From: Sphingobacteriales bacterium
GTDB taxonomy: Bacteria > Bacteroidota > Bacteroidia > Chitinophagales > JADIYW01
Length of the DNA stretch: 64,000 nucleotides
Direction of reading: 5' to 3'
Assembly (NCBI GenBank): GCA_016699615.1
Contig: CP064984.1
Span: forward strand, 2,824,001-2,888,000
In this document: piece by piece, positions 29,155 to 41,200 of the stretch
Layout of the letters: each line of letters begins with the position of its first letter
Numbering within the stretch: position 1 is the stretch's first letter
Position numbers and translations under genes: made by a program
The notes under the pieces: model-generated
What the model saw: only the letters and a program-made list of their open reading frames with translations
Told to the model about the DNA's origin: nothing
Databases searched by the model: none

Positions 29155-29772
29155 TTAGAAAGATTGTATGATTAATTGCATAATTCCAATTAATAAACCA
29201 AGTACACCACCTATTACTTCTATAAACTTAAACTCACGTGAAGTAATATCCATCAACATATTTTCAAGTTTTTCATCAGAAAAATTACTTACTTTATTTC
29301 TTACCAATTCTTGTATATCTAACTTCTGTTCTATTTTAGTAATTGATGATTCTATAACTTCAGGAAGATTTAGCTCTATTTCTTTTACAATGGCTTTGTG
29401 TATATTTTGTATAAATTGGTCTGGTACAATATTTTTCAATATTGGATTTTTATCAATTCTATCTCTTATGGCATCATCAATTTTTAAAGCAATTTCTTCT
29501 TTGAAGTTAGATAATGCATCTGGGTCTTTTAATCTATCTTTGATATCAGAAAAATTTATTAAATCTCTTTGTACAACTGTGCCCAACTTATTTGCAATTC
29601 TTGGTTTGTTTTTAGGAAAAATACCTTGAAATGTAAGAAAAAGCACCTTTACTGGTCTTCTTGGATGAAACAACATTTTTATTGCAATAAAATTTGTAAT
29701 CCAACCAATAAATGCGCCAATTAATGGCACTGCATATGTTTTCCATGAAAGGAAATCAATTAATAAAATCAT
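29155..29772 (-). CDS. DUF445 family membrane protein
   Basis: The 205-aa protein starts with a membrane segment containing the family signature LIGAFIGWITNFIAIKMLFHPRRPV, then GIFPKNKPRIANKLGTVVQRDLI. The middle is helical and charged. The C-terminus has a second membrane helix (VIGGVLGLLIGIMQLII). DUF445 proteins are inner-membrane proteins of unknown function. It lies 6 nt after pyrE and 6 nt before the DUF1569 gene, so the three are probably one operon. Confidence 0.85.
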   Translation of the reverse strand: MILLIDFLSWKTYAVPLIGAFIGWITNFIAIKMLFHPRRPVKVLFLTFQGIFPKNKPRIANKLGTVVQRDLINFSDIKDRLKDPDALSNFKEEIALKIDDAIRDRIDKNPILKNIVPDQFIQNIHKAIVKEIELNLPEVIESSITKIEQKLDIQELVRNKVSNFSDEKLENMLMDITSREFKFIEVIGGVLGLLIGIMQLIIQSF

Positions 29773-29778
29773 ACTTAA

Positions 29779-30417
29779 TTATTTTTGCCAATCACTTGGA
29801 TTTTGTATCCATTCTTGTAATGCAAGAATTTCATCTTCTTCTATATGTTTCATGTCTTTGGCCGTTCTAATTACAAAGTCATAATTAGTAAGAGTTTTTA
29901 AAGGCACACCTGCTTCTTTAAATTTCTGAACAGCAGATTCAAATCCATATTTATAAATTGCACAAATACCAATTACTTCTGCACCTGCAGCACGCAAATC
30001 TTCTATTGCTTTTAGGCTACTACCACCAGTAGATATTGTATCTTCAATCACCACTACACGCATACCATGTCTTAACTCACCTTCAATTAAATTTTCTTTA
30101 CCATGTTCTTTTGCCTTAGAACGTACATATACCATTGGTAGATGTAAATCGTTTGCTACCATTGCTGCATGTGCAATACCAGCAGTAGCTACACCAGCTA
30201 TACAATCAGCTTGACTAAAGTATTCATTGATAAGCATTACTAATCCATCTCTTACAAATTCTCTAACTTCAGGATAAGAAAGTATAATCCTATTATCACA
30301 GTATATTGGAGATTTCCATCCACTTGCCCAAGTATAAGGATTTTGTAAGTTTAAATGAATTGCTTTTATTTGCAATAAATATTCTGCTAATTTTTGTTTG
30401 TAAGCTAAATTTTCCAT
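29779..30417 (-). CDS. pyrE: Orotate phosphoribosyltransferase
   Basis: The 212-aa enzyme shows WASGWKSPIYCDNRIILSYPEVR, ADCIAGVATAGIAHAAMVA, VYVRSKAKEHGKENLIEG and the PRPP-binding loop VVVIEDTISTGGSSLKA. It transfers phosphoribose from PRPP to orotate to form OMP in pyrimidine synthesis. The length is normal. Its ATG is separated by a single base from the first possible ATG of the divergent NUDIX gene, so each promoter must lie inside the neighbour's coding region or leader. Confidence 0.93.
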   Translation of the reverse strand: MENLAYKQKLAEYLLQIKAIHLNLQNPYTWASGWKSPIYCDNRIILSYPEVREFVRDGLVMLINEYFSQADCIAGVATAGIAHAAMVANDLHLPMVYVRSKAKEHGKENLIEGELRHGMRVVVIEDTISTGGSSLKAIEDLRAAGAEVIGICAIYKYGFESAVQKFKEAGVPLKTLTNYDFVIRTAKDMKHIEEDEILALQEWIQNPSDWQK

Positions 30418-30418
30418 T

Positions 30419-31066
30419 ATGAATCAAATGTATAAAATTTTTGTCAATAAAAAGCATGTGTATTTAGCACAAAGTCCTGCAATTGTAGATATTGCATTAG
30501 ACTTGAGCCTGTATATAATGCTCAACTATATGAAAAACAATGATATAGAGCAGTTGATAGAGCAATTTGTCTTAAATCAAGAAAATACAAACAACATCAT
30601 TATATTTCATAAAAATGTTGAGAAACTAAAAACAGATTTCTTTAATTATTTCAGTGTTATTGAAGCAGCTGGAGGTGTTGTGTTTAATGATAAGATGGAG
30701 CTTCTGTTAATCTACAGACGTGGTAGTTGGGATTTACCAAAAGGAAAAATTGATGCTGGAGAAACTATTGAAGCAGCAGCACTTAGAGAAATAGAAGAGG
30801 AGACAGGCGTAAAATATCTGAATATTATAAAACCTATTTCATTAAAAGACACTCAACAAAATATTACTTACCATTATTATGAAAATGATAGAATAAAATG
30901 TATAAAACTAACACATTGGTTTGTTGTGCAATCTAAAAATAACAAGATGCTAACACCACAACTAGAAGAAGATATAGAACAAGCTATTTGGATAAAAAAG
31001 CAAGATATAAATAAATATTACAACAATATGTACGGCTCTATCCAAGATGTGTTAGATAGTTTATAA
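30419..31066 (+). CDS. NUDIX domain hydrolase
   Basis: The 215-aa protein has an uncharacterised N-terminal ~75 residues and a NUDIX domain with the full box: AAGGVVFNDKMELLLIYRRG, then GKIDAGETIEAAALREIEEETGV (GX5EX7REUXEEXGU). It hydrolyses nucleoside diphosphates linked to another moiety. ATG 30428 (MYKIFVNKKHVYL) is an equally good start and is the more typical N-terminus. It would leave 10 nt between divergent start codons instead of one. The substrate is unknown. Confidence 0.85.
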   Translation: MNQMYKIFVNKKHVYLAQSPAIVDIALDLSLYIMLNYMKNNDIEQLIEQFVLNQENTNNIIIFHKNVEKLKTDFFNYFSVIEAAGGVVFNDKMELLLIYRRGSWDLPKGKIDAGETIEAAALREIEEETGVKYLNIIKPISLKDTQQNITYHYYENDRIKCIKLTHWFVVQSKNNKMLTPQLEEDIEQAIWIKKQDINKYYNNMYGSIQDVLDSL

Positions 31067-31218
31067 TCTCAAATGAAAAATATAATTTAATTACATACTC
31101 TATGTTTTCAAAACACGAATATGGATGTATTAGTAATCAATAATTTTATATTTTATAAATAATCTAGCATATTTTTTTTATTTAATACGCTATTTTTCTC
31201 ACTTAGTATTTATTTCAT

Positions 31219-31226
31219 TATTTTTG
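31219..31226 (+). promoter_or_regulatory. Probable -7 element of the purL promoter
   Basis: TATTTTTG matches TAnnTTTG, 16 nt before the purL ATG. The -33 region is weak. Confidence 0.35.
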
Positions 31227-31242
31227 GACATAATTATAAATT

Positions 31243-33462
31243 ATGTCAGTAGAAGTTAATTTAGAAACAGCAAAATCACTCGGACTATTACCAGAAGAAT
31301 TTCAGAAAATACAAGAAATATTAGGTCGCATTCCAACATTCACAGAGTTAAGTATTTATTCTGTAATGTGGAGTGAACATTGTTCCTATAAAAATTCAAT
31401 CATATACTTAAAAAAATTACCTAGAAAAGGTAAAGCACTGTTAGTAGAAGCTGGAGAAGAGAACGCAGGATTAGTAGACATTGGCGATGGTTGGGCGTGT
31501 GCTTTTAAAATTGAATCTCACAATCATCCAAGTGCAGTAGAACCATATCAAGGCGCAGCAACAGGCGTTGGTGGCATTTCTAGAGATATTTTTACTATGG
31601 GTGCAAGACCAATTGCATCATTAAATTCTTTGAGATTTGGCAAAATTGAAAATAAAAAAACGCAACATCTATTAAAAGGAATAGTAAAAGGTATTGGCAA
31701 TTATGGCAACTGTTTTGGAGTACCAACTGTAGCTGGAGAAGTTTATTTTGATGATTGTTATCAAGTAAATCCATTGGTAAATGCCATGAGCGTTGGAATT
31801 GTAAAAGTTGGCGAAACTGTATCAGCTACATCTTATGGTAAGGGCAATCCAGTGTATATTGTTGGTTCTGCAACAGGAAAAGATGGTATTCATGGAGCAA
31901 CATTTGCTTCAGAAGATTTAGGCGAAGATGCAGAAGATAAAATTCCATCTGTACAAGTTGGCGATCCATTTACAGAAAAATTATTATTGGAAGCAACATT
32001 TGAAGTTATAAAAACAGGTGCAGTTATAGGAATGCAAGATATGGGCGCAGCTGGCATAATTTGCTCTACATCTGAAATGAGTGCAAAAGGCGAACATGGA
32101 ATGAAAATCTATTTAGATAAAGTTCCAACTCGACAAAAAAACATGCAGCCATTTGAAATTTTGTTAAGTGAATCTCAAGAACGAATGCTAATAGTAGTAG
32201 AAAAAGGAAAAGAAAAATTAGTTGAAGAAGTTTTTGAAAAATGGGATTTAAACTGTGCCATTATTGGAGAAGTAACAGAAGGCAATCAATTAGAATATTA
32301 TATGAATGATGAGTTGGTTGCAGAAGTTCCAGCAGATACATTAGTATTAGGCGGTGGAGCACCTATTTACCAACGTGAGTTTACTAAACCAAAATACCAC
32401 GAAAAAAGAGACCAATTCAATATTGACCAAATTCAAGAACCTAACTTAGATGAAATAAGTTCAATTGCAAAATTCATAGTAAGTTTGCCAAACGTAGCAT
32501 CAAAAAGATTTATATATAAACAATATGACTCAATGGTGGGTATCAATAATACTTCTATCAATGAGCCAAGTGATGCAACAATCATTCGATTAAAAGATAT
32601 AAAAAAAGGATTGGCAGTTACTGTAGATTGTAATAGCAGATATGTACATGCTGATGCAGAAGTTGGTGGTGCTATTGCTGTTGCAGAAGCAGCAAGAAAC
32701 ATTACATGTTCAGGAGCTACGCCAGTTGCTATTACCAATTGCTTAAACTTTGGTAATCCATATGATCCAGAAGTATATTGGAACTTTGTACATGCACTAA
32801 AAGGCATGAGCGATAGCTGTTTGCAATTTGAAACACCAGTAACTGGTGGAAATGTTTCTTTTTATAATCAATCACCAAATAGAGCTGTAAATCCAACACC
32901 AACAATTGGAATGCTTGGTATTATTGATGATGTGGCAAATAAAATGACTTTAGATTTTAAGAAAGCGGATGATTTAATTTATGTAATAGGAACTTGTAAA
33001 AATGATATTAATTCATCAGAATATTTATATGAATATCATAAAGTAGAATTATCGCCAGCACCATTCTTTGATTTAAAAACAGAATACAAAGTACAGCAAA
33101 CAATATCAAAACTAATAAAAGAAAAAATAATACAATCAGCACATGATATTTCAGAAGGTGGATTGTTTACAACAGTTTTAGAAAGTGCTATGCACAGAGG
33201 TTTTGGTTTTGAAATCAATACATGTTCATCATTAAGATTAGATACTTGTTTGTTTGGAGAGGCACAAAGTAGAGTTGTAGTTTCTATTCATCCAAATCAA
33301 AAAGATAAATTTGAAGCATTATTAAATTCAGAACAAGTAGATTTTAGAAATATTGGTACAATTTGTATAAAAGAAAATATTGTGATAAATAATAAAACTA
33401 TTGGGACTATCAGTGAGTTTAAAAATCTATATGATACAGCAATAGAAAAATATTTTATTTAA
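31243..33462 (+). CDS. purL: Phosphoribosylformylglycinamidine synthase subunit PurL
   Basis: The 739-aa protein is the small (PurLQS-type) FGAM synthetase subunit: YSVMWSEHCSYKNS near the start, AFKIESHNHPSAVEPYQGAATGVGGI, GVPTVAGEVYFDD, MQDMGAAGIICSTSEMSAKG and a second half with NCLNFGNPYDPEVYW and HDISEGGL. It makes FGAM from FGAR, ATP and ammonia supplied by PurQ. Neither purQ nor purS is in the window. The product is the substrate of PurM, encoded at 24103. Confidence 0.95.
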   Translation: MSVEVNLETAKSLGLLPEEFQKIQEILGRIPTFTELSIYSVMWSEHCSYKNSIIYLKKLPRKGKALLVEAGEENAGLVDIGDGWACAFKIESHNHPSAVEPYQGAATGVGGISRDIFTMGARPIASLNSLRFGKIENKKTQHLLKGIVKGIGNYGNCFGVPTVAGEVYFDDCYQVNPLVNAMSVGIVKVGETVSATSYGKGNPVYIVGSATGKDGIHGATFASEDLGEDAEDKIPSVQVGDPFTEKLLLEATFEVIKTGAVIGMQDMGAAGIICSTSEMSAKGEHGMKIYLDKVPTRQKNMQPFEILLSESQERMLIVVEKGKEKLVEEVFEKWDLNCAIIGEVTEGNQLEYYMNDELVAEVPADTLVLGGGAPIYQREFTKPKYHEKRDQFNIDQIQEPNLDEISSIAKFIVSLPNVASKRFIYKQYDSMVGINNTSINEPSDATIIRLKDIKKGLAVTVDCNSRYVHADAEVGGAIAVAEAARNITCSGATPVAITNCLNFGNPYDPEVYWNFVHALKGMSDSCLQFETPVTGGNVSFYNQSPNRAVNPTPTIGMLGIIDDVANKMTLDFKKADDLIYVIGTCKNDINSSEYLYEYHKVELSPAPFFDLKTEYKVQQTISKLIKEKIIQSAHDISEGGLFTTVLESAMHRGFGFEINTCSSLRLDTCLFGEAQSRVVVSIHPNQKDKFEALLNSEQVDFRNIGTICIKENIVINNKTIGTISEFKNLYDTAIEKYFI

Positions 33463-33495
33463 TTTTTTGTAGAATAAAAATACTTAGTAGTATAT

Positions 33496-35094
33496 ATGCA
33501 CGAAACCTTACCATTCTTATTAGCATTATTAGCATTATTAGCATTAATTGTAATATTAAATTTATGGGCTAAGCACCTAAAGATAGCATATCCAATTTTA
33601 TTAGTTTTAGCAGGATTAACCATTAGTTTTATACCAGGACTTCCAAGTGTGCATATCAATCCAGATTTAATATTTTTTATTTTTCTTCCACCATTATTAT
33701 TTGATGCTGCATGGCAGATCTCATTCAAAGAAATGAAAAAATGGTGGCGAATGATTGGGAGTTTCGCATTCTTAGTTGTATTTTTTACAGCATTTACAGT
33801 TGCAATTGTTACACATAATCTTATTCCAGGATTTACACTTGCATTCGGATTATTATTAGGCGGAATTGTATCACCACCAGATGCAGTAAGTACAGCAGCA
33901 ATTACCAGATTCGTAAAAATACCAAAAGTATTATCAACAATTTTAGAAGGCGAAAGCCTAATGAATGATGCATCATCATTAATTATTTTCCGATTTGCAA
34001 TTCTATCAATTATTACTGGTCAATTTGTAATAGCAGATGCATCTATAAGTTTTGCATGGATGATACTTGGTGGCGCAGGAATAGGTTTGCTTTTAGGATG
34101 GCTATTTGTGAAAATTCATCAAATATTGCCAACTGACGCACCTTCTGATATTGTATTAACAATTATTGAACCATATTTCATGTATTGGGTTGCAGAACAA
34201 GCACATAGCTCAGGTGTATTAGCTGTAGTATTTGGCGGTTTATATATGTCAACTAAACGATTGTTATTTTTAAATTGTACAAGTAGAATTCGTGGTTTTA
34301 GCGTTTGGGAAAGTTTTACATTCATGCTAAATGGTATAGTGTTTCTTATTATAGGCTTAGAATTACCTGAAATTATTGATGGAATAAGAGAAAAAGGAAT
34401 TGATATATCTACTGCAATATTTTATGGCGTTATTGTTACAATCGTATTGGTTATAGTTAGAATCATAAGTTCATATAGTGCATTAATTGCCACACTTATC
34501 TTTAGACCAAAAGTACTACCTAAAGCAAGGACAACAAAAAGAAGATTTCTTATGCCATTATTACTTGGGTGGACAGGAATGCGTGGTGTTGTTTCATTGG
34601 CAGCTGCGCTCGCAATTCCAATCAAATTAGATGATGGAACCGACTTTCCTCATCGAAATTTAATACTATTTATAACCTTTGTTGTTATATTACTGACATT
34701 AACAATTCAAGGACTTACATTACCATATATCATTAGAAAATCAAAAATATTCGATGATTTTATCGAAGATGAAAACGAATCTGGTAGTAAGAAAATGATG
34801 AAACTAGCATTACGTTCTCATGTATATCAGTTTTTTAAAACAAAACACGAAACTGGCGATTATGGAGATAGTCACATACATATAGAAAGACTAATGAGAT
34901 ATTGGGAAGAAAGAGCAGAAGACGATGCAGAAAGCTGGATAACAGATGAAATAAAACAGGTGTTAATTGAAATGTTTGATAGTCAAAGACAGTTTTTAGA
35001 AGAGTTAAACAACGACCCAACTATAAATGAAGAAATTATTCGTCATCAATTATTCCAAATTGACTTAGAAGAAGAAAGGTTAAAGATGCTTTAA
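33496..35094 (+). CDS. Na+/H+ antiporter, CPA1 (NhaP/NHE) type
   Basis: The 532-aa membrane protein has about 12 helices, with the CPA1 hallmarks FIFLPPLLFDAAW, GGIVSPPDAVSTAAI, ILEGESLMNDASSLIIF and the ND transport pair, then GWTGMRGVVSLAAALAIP. A ~115-residue cytoplasmic tail rich in charge follows the last helix and may be regulatory. It exchanges Na+ (or K+) for H+ for pH and salt homeostasis. It starts 33 nt after purL. The ion preference cannot be told from sequence. Confidence 0.88.
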   Translation: MHETLPFLLALLALLALIVILNLWAKHLKIAYPILLVLAGLTISFIPGLPSVHINPDLIFFIFLPPLLFDAAWQISFKEMKKWWRMIGSFAFLVVFFTAFTVAIVTHNLIPGFTLAFGLLLGGIVSPPDAVSTAAITRFVKIPKVLSTILEGESLMNDASSLIIFRFAILSIITGQFVIADASISFAWMILGGAGIGLLLGWLFVKIHQILPTDAPSDIVLTIIEPYFMYWVAEQAHSSGVLAVVFGGLYMSTKRLLFLNCTSRIRGFSVWESFTFMLNGIVFLIIGLELPEIIDGIREKGIDISTAIFYGVIVTIVLVIVRIISSYSALIATLIFRPKVLPKARTTKRRFLMPLLLGWTGMRGVVSLAAALAIPIKLDDGTDFPHRNLILFITFVVILLTLTIQGLTLPYIIRKSKIFDDFIEDENESGSKKMMKLALRSHVYQFFKTKHETGDYGDSHIHIERLMRYWEERAEDDAESWITDEIKQVLIEMFDSQRQFLEELNNDPTINEEIIRHQLFQIDLEEERLKML

Positions 35095-35287
35095 TATTTT
35101 AAAAAAAAGCAATATAAAGACACAGAACAATACTATATATTTCATAAGTTATTAATAACTATCTATTTAGATAGCATCTAAAAGGACAATCATATTATAT
35201 AAAAATTACATATAATAACTTTTTTTCTTAACCAAAGATAACAAAAGTAATCATTACTTTAACTAATTTTAACCCACAATTAATATT

Positions 35288-38200
35288 ATGAAACGAACAA
35301 TACTAGTTACTATTTTGTTATCAACGCTTTTATACTTAGCAAATGCACAAACTCCAGGTGGGGTTTCTACCCAATTAAAAGCTTGGTATAAAGCAGATGC
35401 TGGAGTACAAAATACTGGTGTAAATGCAAATAACAACCAATGACGAACACATGGATCAATCAAGCTGGTGGTACATATAATCTAACACAAGCAACAGCTA
35501 CAAAGCGACCAGTATATCATAATTCTACAACCAATCAGTTAATAAATTATAATCCATCATTGCGTTTTGATGGTACTGATGACTGTATTGGTAATGATAC
35601 AAGACTAATGAAATTTGATACGAGTTATTCGTTCTTTATTGTTGCTTTAGATAGTGCTACAGATGTAGGTTATAGAGCTTATTTCAGTTCTCATACTGTA
35701 GTGGATTATTTCTCTTTATATAAAAATGGTATTTTAACTACAGATAATTCCATTATTCCGTATGGAATTGTAGGACATTCTGCTACTAGTGGCGATCGTG
35801 GTACATTTGGCAAAGGCACCACTTTTGGTCCAAGTACAGGTGCTTATTGGAATGGTTCAACATATACAAGAGATTCAAAAGTACAAAAAGCGCAAACACA
35901 GATTGTAGGAATGCGTTCTCAGAACAAATTAGCTTCAGATACACTAATTACTTATACAGATGGATATAGAAATGCACCTAATCCATTTTGGTCTTATATT
36001 AATGAGAATCCTGCCATTGCAGGTCGCTCTAATCATTTTGGAGCATTTATTATTGGTGCTGATGCTACATCAGCTTTAAACTCATATGAACATTGGAGAG
36101 GAAATATTTCAGAAGTAATTGCTTATGACAGAAATATTTCAGAATTAGAGGCAAACAAAATCCAATCATATCTTGCAATAAAATATGGTGTTACTTTAGG
36201 TCAAGGAAATGGTTATATAAATCAAAATGGAAATGATGTTAATTATATAGCTAGTAATGGTACTGTTATTTGGAATGCAACAGCTAACAACACCTACGAT
36301 TATGATATCTTTGGTATTGGTCAAGATAATACACAAGGATTAAATCAAAAACAATCTAAAAGTATTAATGGTGGATTTCAACCAGCAGTAAGTTTAAACA
36401 ATGGTTTAGCAGCAACTAATGCTGATAATGCTAATACTTTTGCGGCTGATAATAGTTATTGGGTGGCTGGACATAATGGAAAAAATATAAATTTCGCAAA
36501 TGCATATACACCAACTGTGGTGAGTCCATCTAAGCAATTATATATTATGGACAGAGTTTGGAAAATACAAGAAACAGGCACAGTAGGCAATGTTACTATT
36601 ACCATTCCAATTTTAAATTCAATCTATGCATCTGAGACTTATTTAGTTGTTAGTAATAGTGCATCATTTGGTACAGCAACAGAAGTTTTAATGACACCAG
36701 ATGGTAATGGAAATCTAACTGCACAAATTGATTTTCAAAATGGCGATTACTTTACAATTGCAATGCCACTTATGGCACCAGGTGCAGTAACCAGCCAATT
36801 AAGAACTTGGTATAAAGCAGATGCAGGTGTACAATCAGCTGGTGTAAATACAACAAATAATGGTAGTGCAGATACATGGTTAAATCAAGCAGTTGATGGT
36901 TCTTATAATCTTACTCAACCAACTGCAGCAAATAAACCAACCTATTTTAACACAACGAGTAATCAGCAAATTAATTTTAATCCATCATTACGTTTCGATG
37001 GAACAAATGATTACATAAGAAATACATCAAGATTAATGGCGCAAGATTCAAGCTATTCATTCTTCATCGTAGCAAAAGATAGTTCATTAGATGCAGGGTT
37101 TAGAGCATTCTTTAGTGCGCACTCAGTTTGGGATTATTTTTCATTATATAAAAATGGAGGCTCTGCAGTAGATAATGCAATTGTACCTTGGGGAATTGTA
37201 GGTAATAATATTTATGGCGATAGAGGAAATTTTGGAAAAGGCACGTCATTCGCACCTCTAACAGGTTCTTATTGGAATGGCTCTGCATTTATAAGAGATA
37301 GTAAAGTACAAAAAGCGCAAACACAAATTGTGGGAATGCGTTCTCAAAATAAATTGGCAACAGATACGCTAATAACTTATACAGATGGTTATAGAAATGC
37401 GCCAAGTCCATTTTGGTCTTATATTAATCAAGATCCTTCATCAACAGGTCGTCAATACCATTTTGGAGAATTTAATGTAGGTGCCGATGCAGCTGTAGCA
37501 AGTGGAATTGCAGAATTTTGGCGTGGTAATATCTCAGAAGTTATTGCTTACGATAGAAATATATCTGAAATAGAAGCAAATAAAGTACAATCTTACTTAG
37601 CAATAAAATATGGTATTACCTTAGGACAAGGCAATGGCTTTATCAATAGAAATGGAAATAACTTTAGTTATTTATCTAGCAGTGGTACTGTTATTTGGAA
37701 TGGAACAGCAAATACTACTTATCAATATGACATATTTGGTATTGGTCAAGATAATAAACAAGGATTAAATCAAAAACAATCTAAAAGTATAAATGGTGGG
37801 TTTCAACCATCAGTAAGTTTAAATAGTGGTTTAGCTACAAATAATGCTACAAATACAAATGCATTTACAGCTGATAATAGTTTCTGGGTTGCAGGACATA
37901 ACGGACTTCCAACTGCATTTTCAATTAGTTACAATCCAATTACATTTGACACAGTTCCATGTTTATTTAAAATGGATAGAATATGGAAAGTACAAGAAAC
38001 TGGAACAGTTGATAGCGTAACAATTACCATTCCAATTCCAGATGTAAATACAACAAATAAAACTTATATGATTGTTAATAGTTCTGATGTATTTGGTGCT
38101 GGAACTATTGAAATTTTAATGAAAGCTGATGGCAATGGAAATCTTACTGCAAAATATAACTTTAATGATGGAGATTATTATTCATTCATTATGCCAGTTG

Positions 38201-41200
38201 CTGCACCAGGTGGTGTTACTGGCAACTTGGTGGCTTGGTATAAAACAAATAACAATGTATTAAATACTGATGGATCAAGTGTAAGCACGTGGACAAATAG
38301 TGTGAGTGGTTCAACATATAATGTTACACAAGCTGCTACTGCATTACAGCCTAAATTCTACAATACTACTGTAAGCAAATTAGTAAATTACAATCCTTCA
38401 TTAGAATTTAATGGCGCAAATGCATTAAATAACACGGGTAATCCTGCATTATTTGCTAATACAGATGGTTTTGAAATGTTAGCAGTTGGTGTTCAACAAC
38501 AAACAAAAGGTGTACCAAGCGAAATATTAGGAATGGGAACTGATGGAAATAGTCCAGCATTTGGAATGAATGCTTATACACTTCCAACTGCTTCTGGCTG
38601 GTATCCTTATATGTCACTTGGTGGTGGTGGTTGGACTGGTTCCATAGCCAAACTTTATAACGGTTATTTAGGTGGTAATAACCAACAAGCTCAAATCTAT
38701 GGTATGTCAACACCAAATGGTGGAACTGCTAATGTATATTCAAATATAGATGGATACAGAGAAAAAACACCAATTAATGCAAATAACTATTCTACTATAG
38801 GAACTAATGTTTATGTTGGTAATACAAATGGAGAATATTTTAAAGGATTAACAAATGAAATCATCATTTATAACAGAAAATTAGATTCACTAGAATTACT
38901 TAAAGTAAACTCATATCTAGCAATAAAATATGGTATTACTTTAGATCAAAGACATATAAACGATTATATAGCAAGTAATGGAATATCCTTATATGCTGCA
39001 TCTACATTTGGTGCATACGACCATGATATTGCTGGTATAGGTATAGATTCATGTTCTGGTTTAATACAATTAAAATCAACAAGTGCAAATGAGGATGCAG
39101 TTGTTACTATGACAGCAGATACTGTAAATGTAACTAACCTCGAATTCCTTGTTTGGGCAAATAATGACTCATCATTGATAACGAATACTACAAATTTACC
39201 TTCAGCCTTAGATTTATTATGCCCAAGTAGATTAGATAGAATTTGGCATGTACAAGAATCAGGTGATGTTGGTTTAGTATCATTAGACTTTAATCTTAAT
39301 AAAATACCATACAAAAGCTCATTGTCAGATTGGAAATTATTAATTAGAAATGGAAATGATGATATGAGTGGTGCAACAGTTTCTACTATAGTTCCAACAA
39401 TCATTAACGATACAATTTTAAGATTTGAAGATGTTTCACTTGTAAATAATGATTACTTTACTATAGCAGGTAATACAATAGGACCTGGTGGTATTCTTGC
39501 AAATCTTGTAGCTTGGTATAAAGCTGATGGTAGCGTATTAGATGCTACAAATAATCAAATAGCAACCAACGGAGGCTCTGTTTCTACTTGGAAAGATGAA
39601 GTTGGAAATAGAGACTTAATCAATCATACAACACAAGGTGTAAATAAACCACAATTGATGTTGAATTCATTATTAATGAATAACAATCCAACAATCCAGC
39701 CATAAATTTTGCTTATTATCCTGGCTCAATTTCAAGAATACTTCATAACTCAAGTAGATATTTTGAAAATACAAGTGGATTTCAAATAGTAGGCGTTGCC
39801 AAAGATTTAGATATTCCTGCAAATAATTTTCGTATAAAAGGATTTTTTGGTATGGGAAGTACAGGTGATTACCCAACATTAGATTTTAATGGTTTAGGTG
39901 CACCTTTAAATTCAACAGGAAATTACTGGACACCATATTTAGGTGGTTCAACTCCATTTGGAGATTATAATTCTAATTATGTAACCTATAATGGGACTAA
40001 TGGTGGAGCAAACCAACAATCTCAAATATTTGGATTGTCTTCGTTAAATTTAGGAGGAGGTACTAACAATGTAAATGGTCAAGTTGATGGCTATAAAACA
40101 GGATTACAATTAGATGCTAATCGCCAAACAGAAATTGGTAATCAATTATATATTGGAAATAGTGGAGGACTTTTAGAATTACCTTGGAATGGGTTAGTTG
40201 GTGAAATTATTATTTTTGATAGAGAGCTAAGTACAGCAGAACAGTTAAAAGTAAACTCTTATCTAGCTATTAAATATGGTATTACTTTAGATCAAAGACA
40301 AGCTAATGACTACACTGCAAGTGATGGAACTGTAACTTATGCAGCATCTACATTTGGAGCTTATGATCACGACATAGCAGGTATTGGTATAGATTCTTGT
40401 GCTGGATTAATACAACCAAAATCGACTAGTGTGAACGAAGATGCAGTTGTAACTATCGAAGCAAATACAACAAATATTTCTAATTTAGAATTTTTAGTTT
40501 GGGCAAATAATGATTCTTCATTAGCACCAAGCGAAACAAATAATATACCAAGTGGTCTTCCATTCTCATGTCCAAGTAGATTAGAAAGAATTTGGCATGT
40601 ACAGGAAACAGGAGATGTAGGCAATGTAACCTTAGATTTCAATATAAGCGATATTTCTTTTATCACTAGTGCTGGATTTAGATTATTGATTAAAAATGGT
40701 AATGATGATATGAGTACTGCATCTATTTCATCTATCATTCCAACAATAATTGGAGATAGCATTGTTAGATTTACGAATGTAGACTTAGCTAATAATGATT
40801 ACTTTACTTTAGCAGGAAATATTTTAGCACCAGGTGGTGTAAACAATAATTTAGTAGCATGGTATAAATCCGATGATGCAGCTTCAGATGTTGCATTATC
40901 TGGAACTACAGTTACACAATGGAATGATATCTATGGTGGTAAAAATTTAACAAGATATTCATCAGTAGGTACACCTACTTATAGAACATCAGGAACTAAA
41001 CTAATCAACTACAATAACTCTGTTGAGTTTGATAATGATGCTGGTAATTATCAGTTCTTCCAAAACACATCAAGATATTTTCCAAATACAAGTGGCTTCC
41101 ACATGATTACAGTAGGAAAAGATTTAGAAAACAATACACCGTATGGTGTTTTAAGAGCAACAGCAGGTATGGGCGATAATGGTAATTATCCTGGATTAGA

